Source: an uncultured beta proteobacterium (lineage in GTDB: Bacteria > Pseudomonadota > Gammaproteobacteria > Burkholderiales > Burkholderiaceae_C). From it: 42,458 bases of DNA. Location: positions 1-42,458 of the forward strand of contig CAIUDG010000065.1 of assembly GCA_903897925.1 (NCBI GenBank), in the 5' to 3' direction. Every line of letters begins with the position of its first letter. The stretch's first letter is position 1. The position numbers were made by a program, and so were the translations under genes. The notes beneath the pieces are model-generated. The model had not been told where the DNA came from, made no database searches, and worked only from the letters and a program-made list of their open reading frames with translations. Shown one piece after another: positions 34,078 through 42,458 of the stretch.

Positions 34078-34521
34078 ATGTACCACCGTATTTTGGTCGC
34101 CACCGACGGCAGCCCATTGTCCGACACTGCCACCAAGCACGCGATTGAACTGGCGGCGCTCTGCGGCGCCGAGCTCATCGCCATCAACATTGTTGCCCGC
34201 TATCCGCAGAGCTATTTCGAAGGCGGCATTGCGCTACAACCCGAAGACGTAGACCGGGTCGAGCAGCAGTGGGCCGACGAAGGCCAGAAAGTGGTCGATG
34301 CGGTGGTCCAGCGCGCCAGCGCCAGAGCGGTCAGCGCGCGCGCCGTGGTGATGCGCGCCGACGTGGTATCCGACGCCGTGCTGGACGCCGTGCGCCAATA
34401 CCGCTGCGACCTGGTGGTGATGGCCTCGCACGGACGCAAAGGCATCAAGCGCCTGCTGCTGGGCAGTGAAACCCAGCACGTGTTGACCCATGCCGAAGTG
34501 CCGGTGCTGGTGCTGAAGTAA
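34078..34521 (+). CDS. Universal stress protein (UspA family)
   Basis: 147 aa, single Usp domain. It begins MYHRILVATDGSPLSD. It has the ATP-binding-type motif G-x2-G-x(9)-G-(S/T) in MASHGRKGIKRLLLGSETQHVLTHAEVPVLVLK (shortened here to its G-x-K-G and LGS parts). It has a strong ribosome-binding site (AAGGAG). The promoter contains a perfect FNR box, so it is likely induced at low oxygen, as known for several Usp proteins in Pseudomonas. It is convergent with the HD-GYP gene with a 3-bp gap. Confidence 0.92.
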   Translation: MYHRILVATDGSPLSDTATKHAIELAALCGAELIAINIVARYPQSYFEGGIALQPEDVDRVEQQWADEGQKVVDAVVQRASARAVSARAVVMRADVVSDAVLDAVRQYRCDLVVMASHGRKGIKRLLLGSETQHVLTHAEVPVLVLK

Positions 34522-34524
34522 GGC

Positions 34525-35592
34525 CTACTCCAGCGGCATGGTGTCCGACAGCAGCTCTTCCTGGTGCTTGGAGCGCACGTCCATGACCTCCTCCCAGGCA
34601 TTCAGGAAGGCTCCCACGCAAGCCGGGTCGAAGTGCTTGCCGGCGCCGGCGTTGAGGAAATCCACCGCCGCCTCCAGCTCCCAGGCCTTCTTGTAAGGAC
34701 GCGCCGAAGTCAGTGCGTCAAACACGTCTGCAACTGCCACGATGCGGCTGAAGATCGGTATTTCATCGCCTTTGAGGCCATAGGGATAGCCCGAGCCATC
34801 AAACTTTTCATGGTGGCCCTTGGCGATTTCCGCACCCGCCTGCAACACCCGGGATGAACTGCCTTTGAGCAACTCATAACCAAACAGGGCGTGCTGCTTC
34901 ATGAATTCAAATTCGTCCGGGTCCAGCCGGCCCGGCTTGAGCAGCACCCGGTCAGGAATGCCGACCTTGCCAATGTCATGCATCGGTGCAGCTTCCAAAA
35001 TCAGCTGTTGATCGTCGGCCGACAAGCCGAGTTCGCGCGCAATCAGTTTGGAAAAATGCGCCATGCGCAAAATATGGGCGCCGGTTTCCGGGTCACGGTA
35101 TTCCGCCGCCTTGCACAAACGGAACACGGTCTCGCGCTCGCGGTCGGCAATCTCCTTGGTTGCCTTGCGTACCTCGCCGGCGAGCCAGGAGGCATGGTCG
35201 GCCAACTGCTTGCGCGCCTGGTTCAGGTGCAGCATATTTTTCACGCGCGCCAGGAACTCCACCTTGTCCACCGGCTTGGTCAGAAAATCATTGGCCCCCA
35301 GATCGAGCGCGCTGTAGCGGATTTCCTTCTGGTCATTCGCAGTAATCATCAGCACCGGCACCATCTTGCGTCCCGGGGTTTCACGCAACTGGCGGATGAA
35401 CTCGAGTCCATCCATGTCCGGCATCATGTAGTCCACAATAATCAGGTCCGGCACATTGCTCTGGGCCCAGGCCAGCGCCTTGCGCGCGTCGGAAAAGGTA
35501 TGTCCGACACAATCCTCGAGTTTTTTTACCAGGGCACCAAACAGGATCAGGTTGATGTCAGTGTCGTCAATGATGAGGACTTGTTGGGTCAC
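34525..35592 (-). CDS. Receiver-HD-GYP response regulator (c-di-GMP phosphodiesterase)
   Basis: 355 aa. The N-terminal receiver domain (about 1-120) has IIDDTDIN acidic residues, phospho-acceptor Asp in LIIVDYMMPDMDG and Lys in LTKPVDK. A short helical linker leads to the HD-GYP domain (about 150-340) with HDIGKVGIPD, HHEKFDGSGYP and VADVFDAL. All metal ligands and the GYP triplet are intact, so it should hydrolyse c-di-GMP when phosphorylated. It is downstream of the hybrid kinase (70-bp gap) and is its likely output, as in RpfC/RpfG-type pairs. Confidence 0.93.
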   Translation of the reverse strand: MTQQVLIIDDTDINLILFGALVKKLEDCVGHTFSDARKALAWAQSNVPDLIIVDYMMPDMDGLEFIRQLRETPGRKMVPVLMITANDQKEIRYSALDLGANDFLTKPVDKVEFLARVKNMLHLNQARKQLADHASWLAGEVRKATKEIADRERETVFRLCKAAEYRDPETGAHILRMAHFSKLIARELGLSADDQQLILEAAPMHDIGKVGIPDRVLLKPGRLDPDEFEFMKQHALFGYELLKGSSSRVLQAGAEIAKGHHEKFDGSGYPYGLKGDEIPIFSRIVAVADVFDALTSARPYKKAWELEAAVDFLNAGAGKHFDPACVGAFLNAWEEVMDVRSKHQEELLSDTMPLE

Positions 35593-35662
35593 GGAAGCTC
35601 AACTCCTAATTCGGCAATCGGTGAATACATGGCAGCGCGGTTTGGGTCAGTGCAGGGGCAGC

Positions 35663-38600
35663 TTAAGCCTGTAACACCCGCTGCAGCTCGCGTATCAGCT
35701 TTTCCACTTCTTCACAAAAATTCGGCAACAACACAGCAATGGCGGCGCCCTCGCCGTGCCCCGCCAGCGACTCCATGCGCGCAGCCAGTTCACTGGCCGG
35801 GCGCGCGCCAAACATGGCCAGGGTACCTTTCAAGGCATGGGCCGAATGCAACACCGGCTTCAGATCGTCGCGCTCCAGGCCCTGGCGAATCTTGCGCACA
35901 TCGTCGGGCCACTCATCGACAAAGGCCTGGGCAATGATTTCCAGAATTTCCTGGTCCATTGCCTGGATGCCGGCGGAATAGTCAAACGAATAGCTATGGC
36001 TTGCGGCATTTTCCATCAATGGCGCCGGCCGCGTTGCCACCGCGGTCAGCGTCTGCACCACATCCAGTTTCAAGCGCCGCAACATTTCCTGCAATTCCTG
36101 GGCCCGGATCGGCTTCGAAATATAGTCGTCCATGCCAGCTTCTATACAACTCAGGCGGTCCGACTCCATGGCATTGGCCGTCATCGCAATGATCGGCAAA
36201 CGCCGGCCCCGGGGCTCGCCCTTGCGGATCGCCCGGGTGGCATCCAGACCGTTCATGACCGGCATCATCATGTCCATCAGCACCACGTCATAGCGGTGCT
36301 GGAACACCATCTCCACGGCCTCCTGGCCATTGTCAGCCAGGCTGACCTTGTGGCCCCAGCGCTCCAGCAGGGTCACGGCCAGCTTCTGGTTGATGGCATT
36401 GTCTTCCACCAGCAGCACGTCCAGGCAACGCTCGCCGTTGGCCCCGACCACGCTAGTCTGCACTTCCGGCACCACCTGCAGCTCCATACCCAGTGCGCGG
36501 GCCATCAATTGCACCAACTCCTCGCGCGACGCCGGCTTCGACACATAGCCGGCAATGCCCACTTCGCGTGAGCGTTGCACATCGCCCTTGATGCCGGCAC
36601 TGGACAGCATGACCATCGGCAAATGCGCACAATGCTCCAGCCGCTGAATGCGCTGCGCCACTTCAAATCCGTCCATGTCCGGCATCTGCGCATCCAGCAG
36701 CACCAGGTCGCAAGGCGGCCCGTCCGTGCCGTGTGCGGCCAGCCATTGCAGTGCCTGCGGGCCCGACTCGGTGACCGACACCTCGACGCCAAAATGCTGC
36801 AAGGCGCGCGACAACACCACCCGGTTGACCTCGTTGTCATCGACCACCAGCATGCGCAAGCCACCAAATCCGGTCACCGGAATCAAGGGTGGAAGCTGGC
36901 TTTCATCAATGCCCATGCGCAAGGTGAAATGGAAGACGCTGCCCTTGCCCAGCACGCTCTCGACCCAGATTTTTCCGCCCAGTGCTTCCACCAGCCGTGC
37001 ACAGATGGTCAAGCCCAGACCGGTGCCGCCATACTTGCGCGTGGTGGAACTGTCTTCCTGCGAAAAGGCTTCGAAAATCGTCTTCAGCTTGTCCGGAGCG
37101 ATACCAATGCCGGTATCACTGACACTCACATGCAGCACCATGCCGCTGGCGTCCTGCGACGCGCAGTCGGCCCGCACCACCACCTCACCACTGCCGGTGA
37201 ACTTGATCGCATTGCCCACCAGATTCACCAAAATCTGGCGCAGGCGCCCGGGGTCGCCCACCACATGCACGGGCACATCCGGCGCAATATCGCAGACCAG
37301 CTCCAGCCCCTTGTCGTGCGCACGCAGGGCCACCACTTTCATGGTTTCGTCCACGGTGCGGCCCAGATGGAAGGGAATGTGTTCGATCTGCAGCTTGCCG
37401 GCCTCAATCTTGGAGAAGTCCAGAATATCGTTGATCACCCGCAGCAAAGCATCGGCCGAACTCTTCACAATGCCGACGTATTCGCTCTGCTCGCTGTCCA
37501 GCGCGGTGTCTAGCAACAGATCGGCCATGCCCATGACGCCGTTCATGGGGGTGCGGATTTCGTGGCTCATATTCGCCAGAAAGTCCGACTTGGCACGGCT
37601 CGCCGCCACCGCCTCGTCCTTCGCGCGCTGCAGTTCTGCCGCCACTTCCTTGGACGCCGATACGTCCGTGAAATAGCCATTCCAGACCCAGGTGCCATTG
37701 GGCAACTGGCGCGGATGCGCCTCGCCATGGACCCACACCACCTTGCCGGTGCCGCCGTGGCACATGCGGAAATCCACCGCCTGCGACTGCGCCTGCGCAT
37801 TGGCCACGCCCAGCCCCCCCATGAAGATCGACCGGTCTTCTTCCAGCACGCTGTCGAGCAAAGAAACCTTGCCCTGCATCACGTCGTCAGCACGCAAGCC
37901 GCAAATGTCTTCAATCGCCCGGCTGATAAACGTAATGACATAGCCGCCACCGTCTTTGGCGAAATACTGAAACACCGCCACCGGAATGTTTTCCGTCACC
38001 TCGCGCAGCCGCGCATCGGCCTCTTTCAGCTCGGTCACATCCTGCCAGATGCCGGTGAACAAGATCGCACCATCGGCGGCGCGTTCGGCATCGGGGTTGA
38101 TTTCCGCGCGAATCCAGCGCAATGAACCGTTCGGCAAGCGAACCCGGTATTCGCCGCGCCAGGCCCTGGAACGCTGCACCGCTTCCTGAAAGGCCAGCTC
38201 GACTTCACGCCGGTCCGATTCCAGAATTTGCTGGAACACGCTCACCGAATCCTGCATCACCGCCGCGCTGGTCAAGCCCAGCACTTCAAATACGCGTGGA
38301 CTGACAAAAGTAAACTTGTTGTACGCCGTGGCCGCCTGCCACTGGAACACCACCCCCGGCACGGTGTTGGTGATGCGGCGCAAACGCGCTTCAGCGGCCT
38401 TGATGGTCGACTCCATGCGCTTGCGTTCCGTAATGTCGGTGCGAATGGCAATGAACATCGAGGGCGTGCCACCGTCGTCGCGCAGCGGCACGATGGTCGC
38501 ATTCACCCAGTACAGACCGCCCGTCTTGTTGCGGTTGCAAACCTCGCCGTGCCAGACCTTGCCGGCCTTGAGGCTGGCCCACATATCGGCAAAAAACGCC

Positions 38601-39217
38601 TTGTGGTGCACGCCGGAATTGATAATGCGGTGATCGCAGCCCAGCAGCTCATGGCGGGCGTAACCACTGATATCGCAAAACTTGTCGTTGGCATAGGTGA
38701 TGTAGCCATTGATATCGGTAATGCTGACAATGGCGTGCTGGTCCAGCGCAAACTTCTGGTGCGCCAGATCGGTCAGCGCCGCATGCAGGTCCTTTTGGCT
38801 TTCTTCCTTCTGCCGCACCAGCGCCGTCATCAGCGCCGACAGACTCTCCAGGTTGTCATCCACCAGCGCCGGCTGGTCAAAGTCGACAAACTCCATCAAG
38901 CCCATGGCCGCGGTACGCAGCGAATCAATCGCCCGGGTCCGGCTGGCCAGTTCCTGGCGCAGGCGTGCATTGCTCTCGCCCAATTCCACCGAGCTGAGCT
39001 CCAGGCTGCGCGTTTTCAGGTCCAGATCACGGTCGTTTTGCTGGTAGCTTTCGTCCACCCGCTGGAACAGTGTCTCGAGCCCGCCCAGCACGCTGCACGC
39101 CTGGGGCGACAAGCCGCCGCCGCGTACCAGCTCCGCCAGCTCGGACTGCACCGCCTGCAGTTGTGTCTCATCGACACCCAGAGTGCGCTTGAGCTGACGC
39201 GATAACAACTTGTGCAT
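35663..39217 (-). CDS. Hybrid histidine kinase: coiled coil, 3 PAS, HisKA, HATPase, 2 receivers, HPt
   Basis: 1184 aa from the ATG at 39217, 17 bp after the FIST gene; a longer reading would overlap that gene. There is no membrane helix, so it is cytoplasmic. A helical N-terminus (1-150) is followed by PAS domains at about 155-270, 280-395 and 400-520. The first ends in FIAIRTDITERKR. The phospho-His is in MSHEIRTPMNG near 552. The N-box NLVGNAIKFT and the G-boxes DTGIGI and GGTGLGL are intact. Receiver Asp residues are in VLLDAQMPD (about 840) and VLMDMMMP (about 983), and the HPt His in SAHALKGTL (about 1126). This is a complete multistep phosphorelay; its final target is probably the HD-GYP protein. 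Confidence 0.93.
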   Translation of the reverse strand: MHKLLSRQLKRTLGVDETQLQAVQSELAELVRGGGLSPQACSVLGGLETLFQRVDESYQQNDRDLDLKTRSLELSSVELGESNARLRQELASRTRAIDSLRTAAMGLMEFVDFDQPALVDDNLESLSALMTALVRQKEESQKDLHAALTDLAHQKFALDQHAIVSITDINGYITYANDKFCDISGYARHELLGCDHRIINSGVHHKAFFADMWASLKAGKVWHGEVCNRNKTGGLYWVNATIVPLRDDGGTPSMFIAIRTDITERKRMESTIKAAEARLRRITNTVPGVVFQWQAATAYNKFTFVSPRVFEVLGLTSAAVMQDSVSVFQQILESDRREVELAFQEAVQRSRAWRGEYRVRLPNGSLRWIRAEINPDAERAADGAILFTGIWQDVTELKEADARLREVTENIPVAVFQYFAKDGGGYVITFISRAIEDICGLRADDVMQGKVSLLDSVLEEDRSIFMGGLGVANAQAQSQAVDFRMCHGGTGKVVWVHGEAHPRQLPNGTWVWNGYFTDVSASKEVAAELQRAKDEAVAASRAKSDFLANMSHEIRTPMNGVMGMADLLLDTALDSEQSEYVGIVKSSADALLRVINDILDFSKIEAGKLQIEHIPFHLGRTVDETMKVVALRAHDKGLELVCDIAPDVPVHVVGDPGRLRQILVNLVGNAIKFTGSGEVVVRADCASQDASGMVLHVSVSDTGIGIAPDKLKTIFEAFSQEDSSTTRKYGGTGLGLTICARLVEALGGKIWVESVLGKGSVFHFTLRMGIDESQLPPLIPVTGFGGLRMLVVDDNEVNRVVLSRALQHFGVEVSVTESGPQALQWLAAHGTDGPPCDLVLLDAQMPDMDGFEVAQRIQRLEHCAHLPMVMLSSAGIKGDVQRSREVGIAGYVSKPASREELVQLMARALGMELQVVPEVQTSVVGANGERCLDVLLVEDNAINQKLAVTLLERWGHKVSLADNGQEAVEMVFQHRYDVVLMDMMMPVMNGLDATRAIRKGEPRGRRLPIIAMTANAMESDRLSCIEAGMDDYISKPIRAQELQEMLRRLKLDVVQTLTAVATRPAPLMENAASHSYSFDYSAGIQAMDQEILEIIAQAFVDEWPDDVRKIRQGLERDDLKPVLHSAHALKGTLAMFGARPASELAARMESLAGHGEGAAIAVLLPNFCEEVEKLIRELQRVLQA

Positions 39218-39234
39218 GGCGCCGGGTCCGCTCT

Positions 39235-40374
39235 TCAGTTCGCTTCCGACAAATAGGTAATGGTCATGGTCTGGTTGTGCAGCTTGCACTCGCAGGCCTG
39301 CTCCATTGGACTAATTTCGCCATAAGAATAGAACCCGGCCAAAGTAGCGTTCTTGCCAAACACTTCCTGCACCGCCTCGACTTCCTCATCGACCCGGCCA
39401 CCCATGACCAGCTTGCGCCCGACACAGCTGACCAGCAATGCGAAGCCGGAATCGCTGTCCTGGCCACTGCGCTTGGCGGCCTGTGCCGCCACTTCCGCGC
39501 CGTCGACCAGGGCGTCGGTGCTGGCGTGCATCAACTTGAGAAAGCCATCGGCTTCAATATCGCCGGCCAGGGTCAGGCTGCCGGTGGCTTCGTCAACACC
39601 CAAAATGGTGCGGATCAGGCCCAACTCATTGTGGTCCTTGCCGAGCATGGCAAATGGAAACAGCAGTCCCGAGGCTGGCAAGTCCTTGGCGTGCTCGCCC
39701 AAATAGCGTTTGTAAACTGCCAGCGCCGACTCACCGTCGAGCTCGTACAACACGTTATGGTCACAGCGCGTCACCTTGCGTGCCGGTCCGAACGGCGACC
39801 AGCCACCAAATGAACCATGGTTGAACTGCAGGGCCTCGCCGTACAGCCCCAGGCACACCAGTCGCCGGTCACTCAGGCCCTGATCGTCGAGCACCCAGGT
39901 CTGGGCAAAGGCGCCCGCGTCGCCAGCCAGACCCCCGGTGATGGGAACCGCCTCGCCGACCACGTCCATCATGCCGGAAATAACGGCGCTGCCATTGATT
40001 TGTACGCCCTGGCCAAAAATCAGGATGGCGCGCAGACCCTGGCGATCCAGGCCGGCCGCCAGCCGCTGTCCGGCGGCGAAGGAGTCATCCATGCCTTGCA
40101 ATTCGGTACTGAACTGGGCCACGCGGGTACGCTCGAAAGACAGTGCCGTAACCACCACGGTATCGTCCGTTACCCCAGAGGCGCTGATTTCGCCGGCGGT
40201 AGAGCAGCCGGCCAGATGGGTCTGTGCAAACGCCTGCTTCAGGGCCTGCGCGTGTTGCTGCAAGCCTGCAACCGAACCAAACGCCAACACCAGCTGCGGC
40301 TGCAAGGCAGCCAAAGCCGCAAATTCCGTCGTCGCCGAATCAGCCGCTTTTACCGTCACCTGTTGTACACGCAT
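39235..40374 (-). CDS. FIST-domain sensor protein
   Basis: 379 aa from the ATG at 40374, preceded by AGGGGA. The FIST_N region has LAFGSVAGLQQHAQALKQAF and LAGCSTAGEISASGV, the classic FIST core. The C-terminal FIST_C part includes LVSCVGRKLVMG and TLAGFYSYGEISP. There is no membrane segment. Some FIST proteins (NosP) bind haem and nitric oxide and control a co-encoded hybrid kinase (NahK); this gene has that neighbour 17 bp away. Haem binding cannot be judged from the sequence. The alternative is a small-molecule (amino acid) sensor, as first proposed for FIST domains. Confidence 0.88.
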   Translation of the reverse strand: MRVQQVTVKAADSATTEFAALAALQPQLVLAFGSVAGLQQHAQALKQAFAQTHLAGCSTAGEISASGVTDDTVVVTALSFERTRVAQFSTELQGMDDSFAAGQRLAAGLDRQGLRAILIFGQGVQINGSAVISGMMDVVGEAVPITGGLAGDAGAFAQTWVLDDQGLSDRRLVCLGLYGEALQFNHGSFGGWSPFGPARKVTRCDHNVLYELDGESALAVYKRYLGEHAKDLPASGLLFPFAMLGKDHNELGLIRTILGVDEATGSLTLAGDIEADGFLKLMHASTDALVDGAEVAAQAAKRSGQDSDSGFALLVSCVGRKLVMGGRVDEEVEAVQEVFGKNATLAGFYSYGEISPMEQACECKLHNQTMTITYLSEAN

Positions 40375-40457
40375 CAAGGTCCCCTTTGAGTTGTTTGAAG
40401 TGATCAATCCGGCAACGATAATACGCCCGAAAGCTATGCCTTCAGAGGGCTATTCGG

Positions 40458-42023
40458 CTAGCTTTTTTCATATCGCTCGCGCAACACGTTTTTTTGCACT
40501 TTGCCCATCGCATTGCGTGGCAATTCAGCAACCACATAGCAGCGCTTGGGCACCTTGAAATTGGCCAGCGTCGCCTTCAGTTGCGCAATGACTGCGGCCG
40601 GCTGCACCGTGCTGCCGCTCTTGAGCACCACCACCGCAACACCCACCTCGCCGAAATCGGCATCGGGCACCCCCACCAGCGCACTTTCCGCGACCCCGGG
40701 CAAGGCGTTGATATAGCCTTCAACCTCGGCCGGATAGACGTTATAGCCACCACTGATGATCAAGTCCTTGCTACGCCCGACGATCGTCACATAGCCATTG
40801 GCGTCAACCCGCCCGACGTCGCCAGTCTTGAAATAGCCATCCGCAGAAAATTCCTGCGCAGTTTTCTCCGGCATATTCCAGTAGCCGCAAAAAACACCGG
40901 GCCCGCGCACCTCAATATCACCAATCTCACCGACGCCGACTGTGCTGCCCTGCGCGTCGGTCGCGCGCAACTGCACCCCTGGCAGCGGCTGGCCCACGGT
41001 GCCGCCGATGCGCGGCCCGGTCTCGGTGAAATAGGGATTCGAAGTCAGCATGATGGTCTCGCTCATGCCATAGCGTTCCAGTATGGTGTGGCCGGTGCGC
41101 CGCTGCCATTCCTGAAACGTTTCTATCAGCAAAGGCGCGGAGCCGGATATGAACAGCCGCATATTGCGCACTGCGTTGCGGTCCAGACCGGGCTCCGCCA
41201 GCAAGCGCACGTACAAGGTCGGCACACCCATGAATACCGTGGCCTGTGGCAACAGCGCAAGCACCGTGCGGGGATCAAAACGCGCCAGCCAGAGCATCTT
41301 GCTGCCACTGATCAGCGCCGCATGGATGGCGACGAACAGGCCATGCACATGGAATATCGGCAAAGCATGCAGCAACACGTCACGTGGCGTACCGGTCCAA
41401 CCCCAATAGGCCTGCAGCACCCGAGCGTTGCTCAGCAAATTGCCATGGCTCAGCATGGCACCCTTGCTGCGCCCGGTGGTGCCGCTGGTGTAAATAATCG
41501 CCGCCAGATCCTGCGCCGTGCACTGCGCCACCGCATGCTGGCGGGGAAAGGCCGCAGCGCGCTCCAGCAAGGAGCCGCTGCGGTCGTCGTTCAGCGTGAA
41601 TACGTATTCGCAACCGGCGCCAAACGCCAGTTTGCTGAGCCAGACAAAATTCGCCGCACTACAGACCAGCAGCGCCGGTTGCGCATCAGCGATGAAATAG
41701 GCCATTTCGGCGCTCTGGTAGGCCATATTCAAGGGCACAAACACCAGACCGGCACGCAAAGTCGCCAGGTACAAGGCCATGGCCTCGACCGACTTTTCCA
41801 CCTGCGCCGCCACCCGCGCACCATGCGGCAGATTCAGCGACTGCAGCAAATTGGCCAACATAGCGGTGGCCTCGTCCAGGTCCTGCCAGGAATATTCCAG
41901 GCCACTATCGGTCTGCACCGCGCATTCGTGCATGGCCGCCGGAAAACCGGCCCGCAATGCGAGAAACAGATTGGCGTTGTTGGTGTTGTTGTCGTTGTTG
42001 GGGGAAGTAGTCGAAGCGGACAT
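40458..42023 (-). CDS. Malonyl-CoA synthetase-like acyl-CoA ligase
   Basis: 521 aa, ANL superfamily. It activates an organic acid as acyl-adenylate and then CoA ester. The P-loop-like motif is IIYTSGTTGRSKGAMLSH, followed by LERYGMSETIM. YFKTGDVG is the ATP Asp motif, and GRSKDLIISGGYNVYP and the C-terminal lysine in NAMGKVQK complete the set. The pattern IFHVHGLF with an RYGMSET core is that of MatB-type malonate-CoA ligases. The start at 42023 has a poor ribosome-binding site, 5 bp after the preceding stop, so coupling is likely. An Asn-rich run follows the start. Confidence 0.82.
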   Translation of the reverse strand: MSASTTSPNNDNNTNNANLFLALRAGFPAAMHECAVQTDSGLEYSWQDLDEATAMLANLLQSLNLPHGARVAAQVEKSVEAMALYLATLRAGLVFVPLNMAYQSAEMAYFIADAQPALLVCSAANFVWLSKLAFGAGCEYVFTLNDDRSGSLLERAAAFPRQHAVAQCTAQDLAAIIYTSGTTGRSKGAMLSHGNLLSNARVLQAYWGWTGTPRDVLLHALPIFHVHGLFVAIHAALISGSKMLWLARFDPRTVLALLPQATVFMGVPTLYVRLLAEPGLDRNAVRNMRLFISGSAPLLIETFQEWQRRTGHTILERYGMSETIMLTSNPYFTETGPRIGGTVGQPLPGVQLRATDAQGSTVGVGEIGDIEVRGPGVFCGYWNMPEKTAQEFSADGYFKTGDVGRVDANGYVTIVGRSKDLIISGGYNVYPAEVEGYINALPGVAESALVGVPDADFGEVGVAVVVLKSGSTVQPAAVIAQLKATLANFKVPKRCYVVAELPRNAMGKVQKNVLRERYEKS

Positions 42024-42028
42024 GAAAA

Positions 42029-42458
42029 TCAAAAATTCGGTTTGCGTTTTTCAAGAAATGCCATGATGCCCTCGCGGTGTTCGGCACTCGCCGCAAAAGC
42101 ATACGCGTCGGTGACCGGCTGGCCGTCCTGCAGCGCGCGCAGCGTCTGCTTGTTGGCGCGTGCCGCCTGCGGTGCCAGACTGGCAACCCGCTGCGCCAGC
42201 GCCTGGCTGCTCTCCAGCACCGCGCCGTCGTCCAGCACCTGCGTCAGAAAGCCCTGCGCCAGCAACTGGCTGGCCGTAAAAATTTCTGCCGCCAGCAGCA
42301 TGGCGCGGGCCATGCTAGCGCCGACATTGCGCGCCACCAGGGCCGCTTCGCGCGGCGCCATCGGAAAACCCAGGCGTGCAATCGGCGCACCAAAACGCAC
42401 GCTGGCACCGGCCAGGCGCAGGTCGCAGCAGCTGGCGATTTCCACGCCCGCACCCATA
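42029..42458 (-). CDS. Enoyl-CoA hydratase/isomerase, C-terminal part (cut by window edge)
   Basis: About 143 codons are visible and the gene continues past the right end. The crotonase fold is shown by GAGVEIASCCDLRLAG (the oxyanion-hole and CoA-binding segment), FGAPIARLGFPMAP and a C-terminal helical region ending SAEHREGIMAFLEKRKPNF. Such genes hydrate 2-enoyl-CoA or isomerise related esters. It is co-transcribed with the acyl-CoA ligase. The Met at 42457 is almost surely internal. Confidence 0.85.
   Translation of the reverse strand, partial: MGAGVEIASCCDLRLAGASVRFGAPIARLGFPMAPREAALVARNVGASMARAMLLAAEIFTASQLLAQGFLTQVLDDGAVLESSQALAQRVASLAPQAARANKQTLRALQDGQPVTDAYAFAASAEHREGIMAFLEKRKPNF

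Overview
The window is about 42.5 kb of GC-rich chromosome from a betaproteobacterium, most likely Burkholderiales/Comamonadaceae (Rhodoferax- or Polaromonas-like). The placement rests on gene content and family sequence style: a single isc operon, intracellular PHB depolymerase, a methylmalonyl-CoA propionate pathway, cbb3 oxidase and an FNR with a CxxC-x5-C cluster. It is inferred and no database search was run.

Layout. (1) 1-1137: the end of an upstream unit (terminator), a type I-F CRISPR array of 12 repeats and 11 spacers, a 3' remnant of a tyrosine-recombinase gene and tRNA-Val(CAC). This looks like the edge of a tRNA-anchored island. (2) 1177-7241: minus-strand iron-sulfur operon iscR-iscS-iscU-iscA-hscB-hscA-fdx with dnaQ fused on by a 1-bp overlap, and an IscR-type operator at the promoter. 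(3) 7299-15344: uvrB on the minus strand, then plus-strand nitronate monooxygenase, aromatic aminotransferase, a secreted phospholipase-C-like protein, PHB depolymerase with a Lys/Ala tail, and an RnfB-like ferredoxin. (4) 15364-23614: minus-strand mcm-meaB-pccB-pccA-mce operon (propionyl-CoA to succinyl-CoA) facing a divergent GntR regulator. (5) 23631-25424: dusA and a TauE/SafE-family membrane protein. (6) 25434-34521: a low-oxygen regulon. It holds hemN, fnr, a FixH-like gene, ccoPQON, ccoS, ccoI and a universal stress protein, with four FNR-box matches in its three promoter regions. The small ccoQ and ccoS genes are called here from sequence. (7) 34525-40374: a three-gene signalling unit: FIST-domain sensor, giant hybrid histidine kinase with HPt, and a receiver-HD-GYP c-di-GMP phosphodiesterase. 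(8) 40458-42458: a malonyl-CoA synthetase-like ligase and an enoyl-CoA hydratase cut by the window edge.

How it fits together. The isc operon supplies clusters for FNR, HemN, RnfB and ferredoxin. FNR (Fe-S dependent) appears to control its own gene, hemN, the cbb3 oxidase, the CcoI copper pump and the Usp protein. The FIST-kinase-HD-GYP set resembles the NosP/NahK nitric-oxide sensing arrangement and may link respiration to c-di-GMP. It is the most interesting candidate system, together with the tRNA-anchored CRISPR locus. Most of the rest is ordinary core metabolism.
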